NCBI GenBank assembly: GCA_913056345.1
Contig: CAJXMH010000019.1
Span: 1-56,234 of the forward strand
Length of the DNA stretch: 56,234 nt
Origin: an uncultured Flavobacteriales bacterium
Lineage (GTDB): Bacteria; Bacteroidota; Bacteroidia; Flavobacteriales_E; Vicingaceae
Reading direction: 5' to 3'
Numbering within the stretch: the first letter of the stretch is position 1; each line of letters starts with the position of its first letter. Below the pieces are notes generated by a model. The model had not been told where the DNA came from, did not search any database, and was given only the letters and a program-made list of their open reading frames with translations. The translations under genes and the position numbers were made by a program. Below are positions 1-8,670 of the stretch, one piece after another.

Positions 1-17
1 TTTCATAAAAGTCGATT

Positions 18-506
18 TTATTTCTCAAAAGTATAGAAAGTAAAATCGTAGTTGTGTTTTTCATCCTTTGGATGGTATTCTTTCGAAGCTACTTTCCATG
101 CTGATTGATCAAAATCAGGAAAGTAGGTGTCACCTTCTATTTCAGTATGTATTCTGGTTAAGTAAATTCGATCTGCTAAAGGTAGCGCCTGTTTGTAGAT
201 TTCTCCTCCTCCAATAATCATTAACTCCTCTTCACCTCTTTCCTCAGCAAATTGGATTGCAGCCTTCAGTTCATGAAAGATTTTGGCACCCTCTAATTCA
301 TACTCCTTGTCACGTGTCAAGACAATATTTGTTCGTTTAGGCAAAGGCTTACCAAAGGATTCTAGGTTCTTTCTGCCCATCAAAATATGATGTCCTTTTG
401 TGGTTCGCACAAAAAACTTCATATCGTCTGGCAGTTTCCATGGTAGGTCATTGTCGCGACCAATTACATTGTTTTCAGAAGCGGCAACTATTAGGGATAT
501 TTTCAT
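18..506 (-). CDS. folA: Dihydrofolate reductase
   Basis: Reduces dihydrofolate to tetrahydrofolate with NADPH, in the cytoplasm, which regenerates the cofactor consumed by thymidylate synthase encoded just upstream. The 162-residue protein has the usual chromosomal DHFR length. It shows the N-terminal IGRDNDLPWKLPDD segment, with Asp28 aligned to the catalytic Asp27 of E. coli, then MGRK for NADPH phosphate binding and the late IIGGGEIY glycine motif. The gene follows thyA on the same strand with about 100 bases between them, so the two may be co-transcribed. Nothing suggests a trimethoprim-resistant mobile type. The identification is secure. Confidence 0.97.
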   Translation of the reverse strand: MKISLIVAASENNVIGRDNDLPWKLPDDMKFFVRTTKGHHILMGRKNLESFGKPLPKRTNIVLTRDKEYELEGAKIFHELKAAIQFAEERGEEELMIIGGGEIYKQALPLADRIYLTRIHTEIEGDTYFPDFDQSAWKVASKEYHPKDEKHNYDFTFYTFEK

Positions 507-609
507 GGATGTATTATATGATTGTTTTCAATTGTAATCTTTGTCTAGTTTTCGACTTACTTCGACCCAGCTCAGCACAAGTCGCTCAAACTGACAAAGG
601 GAATGGAAA

Positions 610-1404
610 TTATACCGCTACCGCAGCCTTGATATGTGGATGCGGGTCATAGTTTTCAAGCTTAAAGTCTTCGTACTTAAAGTCAAAAATGTCTTTTACT
701 TCAGGATTGATTATCATTTTTGGTAAAGGACGAAAGTCTCTACTCAACTGAAGTTTGGCTTGCTCAAGATGGTTTGAATACAAGTGTGCGTCACCAAAGG
801 TATGTACAAAGTCACCGTATTCTAGACCACAAACTTGCGCCATCATCATGGTAAGTAGGGCATAAGAGGCAATATTAAAAGGCACTCCCAAAAAAGTGTC
901 TGCACTGCGCTGATAAAGCTGGCAGGACAATTTTCCGTCAGCTACATAAAACTGAAAAAAGGCGTGGCAGGGAGGAAGAGCCATGTTTTCAATTTCTGCT
1001 ACATTCCAAGCACTCACAATGATTCTTCTTGAGTCGGGATTATTTTTGATTTGGTCGATCACCTTCTTGATCTGATCAATTTTTTCACCATTTGGCTTTG
1101 GCCACGATCGCCATTGTGAGCCATATACAGGGCCTAAATTACCATCCTCGTCTGCCCATTCATCCCATATGCTAACACCATTCTCTTTCAAATATTGAAT
1201 ATTCGTATCTCCACTAAGAAACCATAAAAGCTCATGTATGATAGAGCGCAGATGCAATTTTTTTGTGGTTATGGCAGGAAATCCTGCACTGAGATCAAAC
1301 CGCATTTGGTGGCCAAAAACGGAAAGGGTTCCTGTTCCGGTTCGGTCTTCTTTTTTAACACCCTCAGTCAGGATTCTATTCAATAAGTTGTGATATTGTT
1401 CCAT
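610..1404 (-). CDS. thyA: Thymidylate synthase
   Basis: Methylates dUMP to dTMP using methylenetetrahydrofolate and releases dihydrofolate, the substrate of the DHFR encoded next to it. The ATG at 1404 gives 264 residues, the same length as the E. coli enzyme. An open frame begins two codons earlier with TTG, but this is not a needed start. Visible motifs are DRTGTGT near the N-terminus (phosphate binding), [11 protein letters not shown] with catalytic Cys146, and [18 protein letters not shown]. This is the classical ThyA rather than flavin-dependent ThyX. The folate pair thyA-folA is a common arrangement. Confidence 0.98.
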   Translation of the reverse strand: MEQYHNLLNRILTEGVKKEDRTGTGTLSVFGHQMRFDLSAGFPAITTKKLHLRSIIHELLWFLSGDTNIQYLKENGVSIWDEWADEDGNLGPVYGSQWRSWPKPNGEKIDQIKKVIDQIKNNPDSRRIIVSAWNVAEIENMALPPCHAFFQFYVADGKLSCQLYQRSADTFLGVPFNIASYALLTMMMAQVCGLEYGDFVHTFGDAHLYSNHLEQAKLQLSRDFRPLPKMIINPEVKDIFDFKYEDFKLENYDPHPHIKAAVAV

Positions 1405-1568
1405 GTGCAAGCTATTAGCGCTTATAAAATTAAGCGAAGAGTTTAGCTACTTAAAGCAATAAGCTTAGTAGTTAGGAACAAGATATCCACATTATAAATT
1501 AAAAAATGAATACGCCTGTAGTAAATTTTAAGTCACTACGAATGGAAGAAAAGCCTCTAGCTTCTGCT

Positions 1569-1576
1569 TACCTTTG
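1569..1576 (+). promoter_or_regulatory. Candidate -7 element (TACCTTTG)
   Basis: TACCTTTG matches the Bacteroidota sigma-A -7 consensus TAnnTTTG exactly and lies 18 bases before the ATG at 1594. No good TTTG -33 element is seen at the expected distance. If used, the leader would be only about 10 bases. Confidence 0.4.
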
Positions 1577-1593
1577 CAGTAAATAAATTGTTG

Positions 1594-2214
1594 ATGTTAA
1601 AAAAGAGAAGCCAAACCACAAAAATCAAGATTGGACTGTCCATGTTTATGGTGCTTTTTCTTGTGTTTTTTACCAACCGTCTTGATCAGCAATATTACAG
1701 TTCTATTGAAGATTCATTGGAGTCTATTTATGATGACCGCTTGTTAGTTCAAGGCTATATTCACAATTTGAACAAGGTTTTTCATCGTAAGCAGATCGAA
1801 CTTTTTAGCAAGACCCATCAATATGAGGTAGATCAACCTGACGAGCTTAAAGCTGACACTTTGTTGACCCTATTTAGCAAAACACGTTTAAGCAGACCGG
1901 AAACTACAGAGTTTGATCGCCTTACACACAATGTAGAACAGTTGAGAAACTTGGAGGCGAAGCTAAGCCATAAAGACAGTATTTCTTATCTAGATCAAAA
2001 GGAATTGAACCGACGATTAAGTGATGTACAACTTAATCTTGACCGTTTGTCTGACATCCAACTTAAAGAGGGGGAGGACTTACTAAGCGAAGCTCGTTCT
2101 TCATTAGAGCGAAATGCTTTAATTACCAGAATTGAATACATGGTTTTAATTGTGGTGGGCTTGGTATTGCAGTTTTTGATCGTAGATCGCAAGGAGCGCA
2201 AAAAAAAGACCTAA
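1594..2214 (+). CDS. Unknown two-span membrane protein with helical extracytoplasmic domain
   Basis: Not recognised at family level. From the ATG at 1594 it has 206 residues (a TTG two codons upstream is also open). It shows a basic N-terminus, a membrane helix at about residues 12-27, a long charged region rich in Leu, Asp, Glu and Arg that should form helices (30-175), a second membrane helix at about 181-198 and a short basic tail ending in KERKKKT. This is the layout of the four-helix-bundle sensor part of chemoreceptors and sensor kinases, but no HAMP, kinase or other output domain follows. It converges on the DCC gene with only three bases between the stops. A sensory or structural role is inference only. 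Confidence 0.75.
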   Translation: MLKKRSQTTKIKIGLSMFMVLFLVFFTNRLDQQYYSSIEDSLESIYDDRLLVQGYIHNLNKVFHRKQIELFSKTHQYEVDQPDELKADTLLTLFSKTRLSRPETTEFDRLTHNVEQLRNLEAKLSHKDSISYLDQKELNRRLSDVQLNLDRLSDIQLKEGEDLLSEARSSLERNALITRIEYMVLIVVGLVLQFLIVDRKERKKKT

Positions 2215-2217
2215 AGC

Positions 2218-2646
2218 TTAAAGAAAGCGTTTTTTAAGGTTTTCGTCAGGCATAAAGCAGGTTTCTTTTTTCCCAAACCACTTGTATCGATTTCGTGCGA
2301 TTAATCGATAAACCCCGTCGCGGATACTTTTAGGAATTACAATGAAGAGGTATAAAACTGGCCATAAACCACTTAGCTTTTTTGCAATTTTAAGGGCAGC
2401 TGTTGATTTAGTATATAATTTTTCGTTCTCTATTAAAATCACTGAATTAAATGCACCCGGTTCTTCCACATACTTCTTGAGAACCTTTTGTCCTTTTTCA
2501 CTTTCTAAGCCTGCAAAACGAAAATAGTCATGATGATCTCGTTGATGAATAAATCGCACCGATCTACTACAAAAGTTGCAGTAGCCATCAAAGAGAACTA
2601 TAGCATGAAGATGAGTATTAAACTTCTTGGGAGATTTCTCTTTCAT
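2218..2646 (-). CDS. DCC family thiol-disulfide oxidoreductase-like protein (DUF393)
   Basis: Small thioredoxin-like protein of the DCC family, named for its DxxCxxC motif, seen here as FDGYCNFC with Cys23 and Cys26. The later segment includes FRFAGLES and a conserved RYKWFGKKE-type tail. Members are predicted redox proteins; the substrate is unknown. I chose the ATG at 2646 (142 residues); the open frame extends to a TTG at 2670. Either start overlaps the end of the CPBP gene upstream (stop at 2618), so the two are probably translated from one message. The role in this operon is not clear. Confidence 0.85.
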   Translation of the reverse strand: MKEKSPKKFNTHLHAIVLFDGYCNFCSRSVRFIHQRDHHDYFRFAGLESEKGQKVLKKYVEEPGAFNSVILIENEKLYTKSTAALKIAKKLSGLWPVLYLFIVIPKSIRDGVYRLIARNRYKWFGKKETCFMPDENLKKRFL

Positions 2647-3439
2647 TTTTCCAATTAACAATCGAGACAAAACTTCTGTTTAAGCCTATTATGCCGACTA
2701 GGGCAAGGCTAATTGCCCCTATAACCACTAAGGCTGCAATAAGTGTGCTGCCAAGTAGATCGGTGTAATTAGCCTCCATCATATAAGCCGAATCAATATA
2801 CTGCATCAGTATAAAGGCGGTTGCATTATTGAAAAAGTGAATGAGGATAGATAGGTTTAAGTTAGCCGTTTTGTAGTAGAGCCAAGCGGAAAAAACACCA
2901 ATTACCATGGCCGAGATAAATTGCCAGGGGTTTAAGTGCACTAGAGCAAATAGAAAGCTTGACCAAAAGATTGCTTTGGATGGAGAATACTTTCTTAAAA
3001 GCCCATCTAAAATGACTCCTCTAAAGATCAATTCTTCAAGAAGAGGAGCGGCAATAGCAATCGTTACAAAGGCTGCCCATCCGTTTAGTTTGGCAAGCTC
3101 TAAGAAAATCTGTTTAAACATTTCTGGCATTGGGATCAAATTGCCCAATGGAACAGAAATACCAATTTGAAGTCCAACAGTTACGACTATGGCCAGAATT
3201 GCTCGCAGCGGGCTGATCTTTTTAAAGTGGAATCGGCTTTCACCACTTTCTTTTTTTCTTAGTTGATGCGCAAATAGTAGAGTTGCAAACATGCCGAGGC
3301 TATAAGTAATCAGCATGCTGATCTCTTTTCCGAATAAGCCCTCCAAACTTGGGCTTACTAGACTAAAAGCAATCATGGCAACAATGGCAACACCAAAGAT
3401 GCCCCAACTTTGAGATAGAGAAGGATATATTTTTTTCAT
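2618..3439 (-). CDS. CPBP family intramembrane glutamic endopeptidase
   Basis: Multi-span membrane protein of the CPBP/Abi (CAAX protease-like) family. All three active-site motifs are intact: EELIFR at about 135-140 (motif EExxxR), FALVH ending in His168, and HFFNN at 201-205. Eight or so hydrophobic helices are visible over 273 residues. Bacterial members cleave or process membrane proteins, and some act in bacteriocin self-immunity, but no bacteriocin genes are nearby. It sits between the nucleoside transporter upstream and the DCC protein downstream on the same strand, overlapping the latter by 29 bases. Family is certain; substrate is unknown. Confidence 0.93.
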   Translation of the reverse strand: MKKIYPSLSQSWGIFGVAIVAMIAFSLVSPSLEGLFGKEISMLITYSLGMFATLLFAHQLRKKESGESRFHFKKISPLRAILAIVVTVGLQIGISVPLGNLIPMPEMFKQIFLELAKLNGWAAFVTIAIAAPLLEELIFRGVILDGLLRKYSPSKAIFWSSFLFALVHLNPWQFISAMVIGVFSAWLYYKTANLNLSILIHFFNNATAFILMQYIDSAYMMEANYTDLLGSTLIAALVVIGAISLALVGIIGLNRSFVSIVNWKNEREISQEV

Positions 3440-3498
3440 TATTTAAAAAAGATGAATTTAATAGTTTTAAATTCAATTGCAGAAAAAGTTGAGACTAA

Positions 3499-4941
3499 TC
3501 AGCCCAAAATCATGCCGGCCATGGTAGCAGAGATGAGAGAGGCAATGGTGCCTCCAAGTAGAGCTTTCATGCCAAATTCAGAAAGTGTTTTTCTTTTCCC
3601 TGGTGCTAAGGATCCTATTCCTCCTATCTGAATACCGATTGAGGCAAAATTGGCAAAGCCACACAACATGTAAGTTGCCATTATGATCGATTTCTCATAT
3701 TGGAGATGCGCCAAGTTTGTAATGTCTTTCAATCCTGCTAATTGGATGTAGCCAACAAATTCGCTAGCTGCTAGCTTGATACCCAGTAATTGCCCCATCA
3801 ACATCATATCTTCTTTAGCCACACCAATTAACCACATTAAAGGAGCGAAGATTGTTCCTAAAATGAACTCTAAGGAAAGTCTTTCATAGTCAGTATGTTG
3901 TGCAATTAGTTCGTTTAAAGAGGTAAATTGCCAGCTACCAATTCCATCAAATGAACCAAAGGCACCCATAATACCATTAATCATGGCGATAAAGGCCACG
4001 AAAACTAACAACATAGCTCCAACATTAACAGCTAGTTTTAAACCTTCAGTTGTTCCATTTGTAATCGCATCTAATAAATTCGAGCCTATTTTATCTTCTG
4101 ATACTTGAACAGCTGTTGAGATAGATTCAGTTTGTGGATATAGAATTTTAGAAATCACAATAGCTCCAGGAGCAGCCATGACTGATGCTGCCAATAGGTG
4201 CTTGGCAAAAACTAGACGCATCGCAGGATCATCACCTCCTAAAAATCCAATGTATGCTGCCAAAACAGCTCCCGCCACGGTAGCCATTCCTCCGATCATA
4301 ACCAATAAAATTTCACTCTTATTCATTTTTTCTAGGTAGGCCTTAATAAGCAATGGCGCCTCTGTTTGCCCAAGAAAAACGTTTCCGGCAACACTTAAAC
4401 TTTCGGCACCAGAGATCTTCATTAGTCTTGATAATAGCCAGCCAAAAGCTTTTACGACTTTCTGGATGATTCCTAAATAAAAAAGGACAGAGGTAAGTGC
4501 AGAAAAAAAGATGATAGTTGGTAGAACTTGGAAGGCAAAGATGAAACCAAAGGTTTCCATATCAACCACTAGGCCTTCAAATAAAAATTTACTTCCTGCT
4601 TGGGTAAACTCTAGTACTTTAACAAAAATATTACCTACAAAATCAAAAAGAGATTGAATAAAGGGAACTTTTAGTACTCCAATTGCAATGATGATTTGAA
4701 ATGCTAAACCTATACCCACAGTTTTCCAGTTAATGGCCTTGCGATTACTGCTGAATAAAAAAGCGATAAGAAGGAGAGAGACTAATCCAACAAGTCCGCG
4801 AAATAAGGAGTTTGCAGAGAACCCTTGCATGGGAGTAATTTGGGCTGCTTCGCCCACAAGTAGTGTGTTTTCTTGACCAAATAGTAGGTTTGGGCAAATC
4901 AGAAAAACAAGACCTAGAAAAAGGGTTGGAAATCTTTTCAA
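3499..4941 (-). CDS. nupC: Concentrative nucleoside transporter (NupC/CNT family)
   Basis: Inner-membrane nucleoside symporter of 480 residues. The CNT signature GQTEAPLL is present at 191-198. The second signature appears as GIKLAASEFVGY near residue 390, where the usual Asn before Glu is Ser. A Gly/Ala-rich C-terminal core follows. The N-terminus (residues 1-22, ending LLFGQ) reads like a cleavable signal peptide ahead of the membrane core, an addition often seen in Bacteroidota members. It starts nine bases after the bifunctional-nuclease gene and probably shares its message. Substrate and whether it uses Na+ or H+ cannot be read from sequence. Confidence 0.93.
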   Translation of the reverse strand: MKRFPTLFLGLVFLICPNLLFGQENTLLVGEAAQITPMQGFSANSLFRGLVGLVSLLLIAFLFSSNRKAINWKTVGIGLAFQIIIAIGVLKVPFIQSLFDFVGNIFVKVLEFTQAGSKFLFEGLVVDMETFGFIFAFQVLPTIIFFSALTSVLFYLGIIQKVVKAFGWLLSRLMKISGAESLSVAGNVFLGQTEAPLLIKAYLEKMNKSEILLVMIGGMATVAGAVLAAYIGFLGGDDPAMRLVFAKHLLAASVMAAPGAIVISKILYPQTESISTAVQVSEDKIGSNLLDAITNGTTEGLKLAVNVGAMLLVFVAFIAMINGIMGAFGSFDGIGSWQFTSLNELIAQHTDYERLSLEFILGTIFAPLMWLIGVAKEDMMLMGQLLGIKLAASEFVGYIQLAGLKDITNLAHLQYEKSIIMATYMLCGFANFASIGIQIGGIGSLAPGKRKTLSEFGMKALLGGTIASLISATMAGMILG

Positions 4942-4950
4942 AAGACCTAA

Positions 4951-5553
4951 TTAGTTGTTAGACTCGCTACGTCGCTGAATCTCATCCCTGAGCCTCGACG
5001 CTTCTTCATAATTTTCTGACTCAATTGCTTTTTCTAAGCGTTGATTAAGTTCAGACATGTTTAGCGAAGCTATGCCTTTTTTTTCTTTTTTGGGTTCTTT
5101 TTTGCTGCTTGCAGGAGCAGGGGTGGTTTCGCCTTCTGCATCTTCATCTAGAATGATGCCTGCATTTTCTAAAATAAACTCAAAAGTGTAAATAGGGCAT
5201 TTAAACCGAACTGCAAGAGCAACAGCGTCTGATGTTCTGGCATCTATTTCAGTTTGTTTGCCGTTCTGCATACAAATTAACTTAGCGTAAAATATACCCT
5301 CTATAAGGTTGTAAATGATAACCTCTTGTAATTCTATTTTATACGCTTCAGCAAAACTTTGAAAAAGATCATGGGTTAAAGGCCTGCTTGGGGTCATATC
5401 TTCCAACTCAATGGCAATTGCCTGAGCTTCAAATCCACCAATAATAATAGGCAGCCTACGTTTTCCCTCTTTTTCAGCTAAAACTAACGCATAAGCACCA
5501 GATTGGGTCTGACTGTATGATAATCCAACAATATCGAGACCTATTTTTTGCAT
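4951..5553 (-). CDS. Bifunctional nuclease (BFN/DUF151) domain protein with UvrB/UvrC motif
   Basis: The first 135 residues or so form the BFN/DUF151 domain, with LPIIIGGFEAQAIA near the start and DARTSDAVALAVR later; plant members have RNase and DNase activity. An acidic, Ala/Pro/Lys-rich linker (about 138-165) joins it to a C-terminal UVR motif (LNQRLEKAIESENYEEAS), a helical hairpin found in UvrB, UvrC and Clp adaptors. The 200-residue two-part architecture is recurrent in Bacteroidota. It is the first gene of a probable operon with nupC nine bases downstream. Whether it cuts nucleic acid in this organism is unproven. Confidence 0.92.
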   Translation of the reverse strand: MQKIGLDIVGLSYSQTQSGAYALVLAEKEGKRRLPIIIGGFEAQAIAIELEDMTPSRPLTHDLFQSFAEAYKIELQEVIIYNLIEGIFYAKLICMQNGKQTEIDARTSDAVALAVRFKCPIYTFEFILENAGIILDEDAEGETTPAPASSKKEPKKEKKGIASLNMSELNQRLEKAIESENYEEASRLRDEIQRRSESNN

Positions 5554-5574
5554 CTTGCTAGTTTGATTTTGATT

Positions 5575-5603
5575 AAAAAAAGGGGAGTGTAAGCTCCCCT
5601 TTT
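5575..5603 (-). terminator. Rho-independent terminator after etfBA
   Basis: A 10-base-pair stem, AAAAGGGGAG with CTCCCCTTTT, has a six-base loop and is followed on the minus strand by a run of T. It lies just past the etfA stop and ends the etfBA message before the nuclease-nupC unit. Confidence 0.85.
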
Positions 5604-5613
5604 GCGATTATTT

Positions 5614-6579
5614 TTAATTCGAAGCGAGATTCATTTCTTTGGCTGCTTCAATTAGCTTAGGAACTACATCGAAAGCATCACCTACGATGCCATAGTCAGC
5701 TGATTTGAAGAAAGGGGCCTCAGGGTCAGTATTGATCACTACAATCACTTTACTTTGGTTAACTCCTGCCAAATGTTGAATAGCTCCTGATATACCGATT
5801 GCGATGTAAAGGTTTGGTCTGATGGCAACACCAGTTTGGCCCACATGTTCGTGGTGTGGTCTCCAGTCCATATCAGAAACTGGTCTCGAGCATGCTGTGG
5901 CTGCACCAAGTTCTTTTGCCAATTCTTCGATTATTTCCCAGTTTTCAGGTCCTTTAAGTCCTCTTCCAGCACTAACAACTTTATCAGCTTCTGTTAGGGG
6001 TAGGTCTGTAGATTCCATTTTCTGTTCAACTACATTCAAGCGACTATCTCCTAATGCTGCATCAAAAGACTCAATATTTGATTCTTTTGAATTCTCTTTT
6101 TTCTCAATAGAATTCGGCATCACTGAAATAATTTTCATTTCAGCATTGATTTTTGTATGGGCAAATGCCTTTCCTGAGAAAACTGCCTTCTTCACTACAA
6201 ATCCATCGTCTGTATTGGGTAGGTCTACAGCTCCGGAAACTAAACCACCTTTGGTCAAAGCCGCCAAAATAGGAGCTACTGATTTTCCGCTTAGGTCGTG
6301 AGAAAGTACAACAACTTCAGCTTGCTCAGCTTCAGCCGCTGCCTTCAGCGCTTTCGCGATCAACTCAGGTTTGAAGTCTGCTAGTTTTGAATCGTTGATT
6401 TGCAGTACTTTATCTGCCCCATATTTACCTAGTTCTTCAAGCCCTTCAGCCTCAGCCGTTGCCAAGGCAGTAACTTTTCCGCCGTGTTTAGATGCAAACT
6501 GACTAGCGTAAGAAGTGGCTTCAAATGCCGATTTATGTACTTTATTTTGGTTGGTATTTGCGTATACAATTACGTTCAT
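5614..6579 (-). CDS. etfA: Electron transfer flavoprotein subunit alpha
   Basis: FAD-binding alpha subunit of the soluble electron carrier that passes electrons from acyl-CoA dehydrogenases to the respiratory chain. The 321-residue protein has the C-terminal FAD domain: VSAGRGLKGPENW at about residue 200, then RPVSDMDWRPHHEHVGQTG and IGISGAIQHLAG. These are hallmarks of EtfA. It follows etfB with 12 bases between them on the same strand, the normal pairing. No ETF-quinone oxidoreductase or acyl-CoA dehydrogenase gene is in the window, so the electron donor is not defined here. Confidence 0.97.
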   Translation of the reverse strand: MNVIVYANTNQNKVHKSAFEATSYASQFASKHGGKVTALATAEAEGLEELGKYGADKVLQINDSKLADFKPELIAKALKAAAEAEQAEVVVLSHDLSGKSVAPILAALTKGGLVSGAVDLPNTDDGFVVKKAVFSGKAFAHTKINAEMKIISVMPNSIEKKENSKESNIESFDAALGDSRLNVVEQKMESTDLPLTEADKVVSAGRGLKGPENWEIIEELAKELGAATACSRPVSDMDWRPHHEHVGQTGVAIRPNLYIAIGISGAIQHLAGVNQSKVIVVINTDPEAPFFKSADYGIVGDAFDVVPKLIEAAKEMNLASN

Positions 6580-6591
6580 GATCTTTTCCTA

Positions 6592-7332
6592 TTAAATAAT
6601 TTTTGCTTCGTTTCTTAAAAGCTCTAATAATTCTGCAGGATTATCTGCATCAACTAATTTGACATCTCCTTTAGCAGGCGGTAACTCATAAGAAACAACT
6701 TCAGTTGCGTCTGCACTTGCGCTTGCCTCTACTACTTTTAGTGGCTTGGTTCGTGCGGCCATAATTCCTCTCATATTTGGAATTCTAGCTTCTGCCATGC
6801 CCTTTGCAGCGCTCAGCACAAAAGGAGCTTCAACTTCTATAACCTCTTTGCCACCTTGAATGTCTCTCTCAACTTTACCTTTGTTGCCATCCATTTCCAA
6901 TTTTGAAGCGTTACTAATAAAGGGTTGGTCGAGCAAAGCTGCTACCATACCGCCTACTTGAGAACCATTATAATCGATGGTTTCTTTACCAAAAAGAACC
7001 ATGTCATAATTCTCTGCTTTAGCAAACTCAGCTATTTGAGTAGCGGTAGCTAATGCGTCCTTGGCTTCAAAGTTAATGCGAACAGCATCATCTGCACCTA
7101 TAGCTAATGCTTTTCTTATGGTTGGGTCATTCTCTGCTCCACCTACATTTAATACTGTAACACTTCCGCCCTGAGCTTCTTTAATTTCAAGACCTCTTAC
7201 CAAGGCATACCACTCATCGTAAGGATTTACAATAAATTGTACTCCATTGGTGTCAAATTTGGTGTTGTTTTCAGTAAAAGCAATTTTTGCAGTAGTGTCT
7301 GGTACCTTACTGATACAAACGAGTATTTTCAT
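6592..7332 (-). CDS. etfB: Electron transfer flavoprotein subunit beta
   Basis: Beta subunit (246 residues) of the EtfAB heterodimer; it holds AMP and docks to the partner dehydrogenase. The N-terminus MKILVCISKVPDT is typical, as are VNPYDEWYALVRGLE, the ETIDYNGSQVG segment of the AMP site and the later RIPNMRGIMAAR. It is the promoter-proximal gene of the etfBA pair and diverges from the pyruvate dehydrogenase gene across about 210 bases. Both sides of that gap carry good -7 elements. Confidence 0.97.
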   Translation of the reverse strand: MKILVCISKVPDTTAKIAFTENNTKFDTNGVQFIVNPYDEWYALVRGLEIKEAQGGSVTVLNVGGAENDPTIRKALAIGADDAVRINFEAKDALATATQIAEFAKAENYDMVLFGKETIDYNGSQVGGMVAALLDQPFISNASKLEMDGNKGKVERDIQGGKEVIEVEAPFVLSAAKGMAEARIPNMRGIMAARTKPLKVVEASASADATEVVSYELPPAKGDVKLVDADNPAELLELLRNEAKII

Positions 7333-7388
7333 TTTTCTAGAAGTTTAAAGTTCTTATTCATCAGACTAATTTCCTTGAGGAAAGTCTA

Positions 7389-7396
7389 CAAAATTA
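7389..7396 (-). promoter_or_regulatory. Candidate -7 element for etfBA (TAATTTTG)
   Basis: On the minus strand TAATTTTG matches TAnnTTTG fully and sits 57 bases before the etfB ATG. The -33 box is weak (ATTG on the minus strand at 7419-7422, spacer 22). Confidence 0.45.
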
Positions 7397-7477
7397 ACCA
7401 AAAATGCTTGAAAGAGTTCAATCTTTTCGGCAATCCATCAGCAGCTTACTGCGCTTTTTTGATCGCTCATTTTTTGG

Positions 7478-7509
7478 CTTGTTGCAGTATGCTTTATTTA
7501 ATAATTTTG
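7478..7509 (+). promoter_or_regulatory. Probable promoter of pdhB
   Basis: CTTG (7478-7481), a 20-base spacer and TAATTTTG (7502-7509) fit the Bacteroidota promoter with one mismatch in the -33 box. The predicted start of transcription near 7516 lies inside the long open frame that begins at 7404, which supports the shorter start at 7545. Confidence 0.5.
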
Positions 7510-7544
7510 GCAAGCTTACAAATAAGCTCTTAATCTATAAAAGA

Positions 7545-8528
7545 ATGAAAACATTACAGTTCAGAGAAGCCCTAAGAGAGGCAATGAGTGAAGAAATGAG
7601 AAGGGATGAAAATGTCTTCTTGATGGGTGAAGAAGTTGCTCAGTATAATGGAGCTTATAAAGTAAGTCAAGGAATGCTTGACGAGTTTGGCGAAGGAAGA
7701 GTGATTGATACACCCATTGCTGAATTAGGATTTGCCGGAATCGGAGTAGGAGCGGCCATGAATGGGCTACGACCAATTATAGAGTTCATGACCTTTAATT
7801 TCTCTTTAGTAGCAATTGATCAAGTAATCAATTCCGCAGCTAAAATGCTTGCGATGTCAGGTGGACAGTTTGGTGCACCAATGGTTTTCCGTGGTCCAAC
7901 AGGTTCTGCCGGGCAGCTAGGAGCTCAGCACTCTCAAGCTTTTGATAATTGGTATGCTAACACTCCGGGCTTGAAAGTAATCGTTCCCTCTAATCCTGCT
8001 GATGCTAAAGGTCTTTTAAAGTCTGCTATTCGTGATGATGATCCTGTGATTTTCATGGAGTCAGAGCAAATGTATGGCGATAAGGGAGAGGTGCCTGAAG
8101 GTGAATACCTAACTTCTATTGGCTCTGCAAAAGTTGTGCAGGAAGGCAGCGATGTTACAATTGTTTCCTTTGGAAAAATCATGAAGGTCGCCCTTGCTGC
8201 TGCAGAAGCACTAAAAAAGGAAAATGACATCAATGCGGAAGTAATCGACCTAAGAACAATCAGGCCAATTGATTATGATACAGTGATTAACTCTGTGAAG
8301 AAAACCAATAGAATGGTGATTTTGGAAGAAGCTTGGCCTCTTGGCAATATTTCAACCGAATTGACTTACATGACTCAAAGAAGAGCTTTTGATTACTTAG
8401 ATGCACCAATTAGAAGAATCAACACGAAAGATACGCCTAATCATTATGCTCCAACTTTAGTTGAAGCTTGGTTGCCCAATGAAAAGGAAGTAATTCAGGC
8501 AGTCAAAGATGTAATGTACCTTTCATAA
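7545..8528 (+). CDS. pdhB: Pyruvate dehydrogenase E1 component subunit beta
   Basis: Beta subunit of the thiamine-diphosphate-dependent E1 of the pyruvate dehydrogenase complex, which makes acetyl-CoA. The ATG at 7545 gives 327 residues and the standard opening MKTLQFREALREAMSEEM. The frame is open 47 codons further back, but that part has no homologous character and contains the probable promoter. Family motifs include MGEEVAQYNGAYKV, DTPIAELGFAG, EFMTFNFSL and IDLRTIRPID. The alpha subunit and E2 are not in this window, so E1 alpha is encoded elsewhere, as is common in Bacteroidota. A branched-chain 2-oxoacid E1 beta is a less likely alternative. Confidence 0.93.
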   Translation: MKTLQFREALREAMSEEMRRDENVFLMGEEVAQYNGAYKVSQGMLDEFGEGRVIDTPIAELGFAGIGVGAAMNGLRPIIEFMTFNFSLVAIDQVINSAAKMLAMSGGQFGAPMVFRGPTGSAGQLGAQHSQAFDNWYANTPGLKVIVPSNPADAKGLLKSAIRDDDPVIFMESEQMYGDKGEVPEGEYLTSIGSAKVVQEGSDVTIVSFGKIMKVALAAAEALKKENDINAEVIDLRTIRPIDYDTVINSVKKTNRMVILEEAWPLGNISTELTYMTQRRAFDYLDAPIRRINTKDTPNHYAPTLVEAWLPNEKEVIQAVKDVMYLS

Positions 8529-8577
8529 AGTAATCTATTAATCAGCTTTTAAGCCGATTATATTACAGAATTAAATT

Positions 8578-8609
8578 TTTGTTTTTGATACGAAATTGGG
8601 CTAGTTTTG
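8578..8609 (+). promoter_or_regulatory. Promoter of the pyrophosphatase gene
   Basis: TTTG (8578-8581), a 20-base spacer and TAGTTTTG (8602-8609) match the Bacteroidota sigma-A consensus TTTG/N19-20/TAnnTTTG without mismatch. The implied leader is about 55 bases. Confidence 0.7.
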
Positions 8610-8670
8610 CGCCCTTTAAATTTTGAATCAAATCAATCAATCAGTATAACACCTTTTTAACAGAATTTTT

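Noticed and set aside
1-17. Possible start of another leftward gene (ATGAAA on the minus strand at 6)
   Set aside because: Only two codons lie in the window, not enough to support a feature.
7404-7544. N-terminal extension of the pyruvate dehydrogenase E1 beta frame
   Set aside because: The 47 extra codons have no family character and contain the probable promoter (7478-7509). The ATG at 7545 gives the standard start and length.
8539-8560. Hairpin after pdhB (TAATCaGCTT/AAGCcGATTA)
   Set aside because: The stem has a mismatch, the loop is very short and no T run follows, so I do not call it a terminator.
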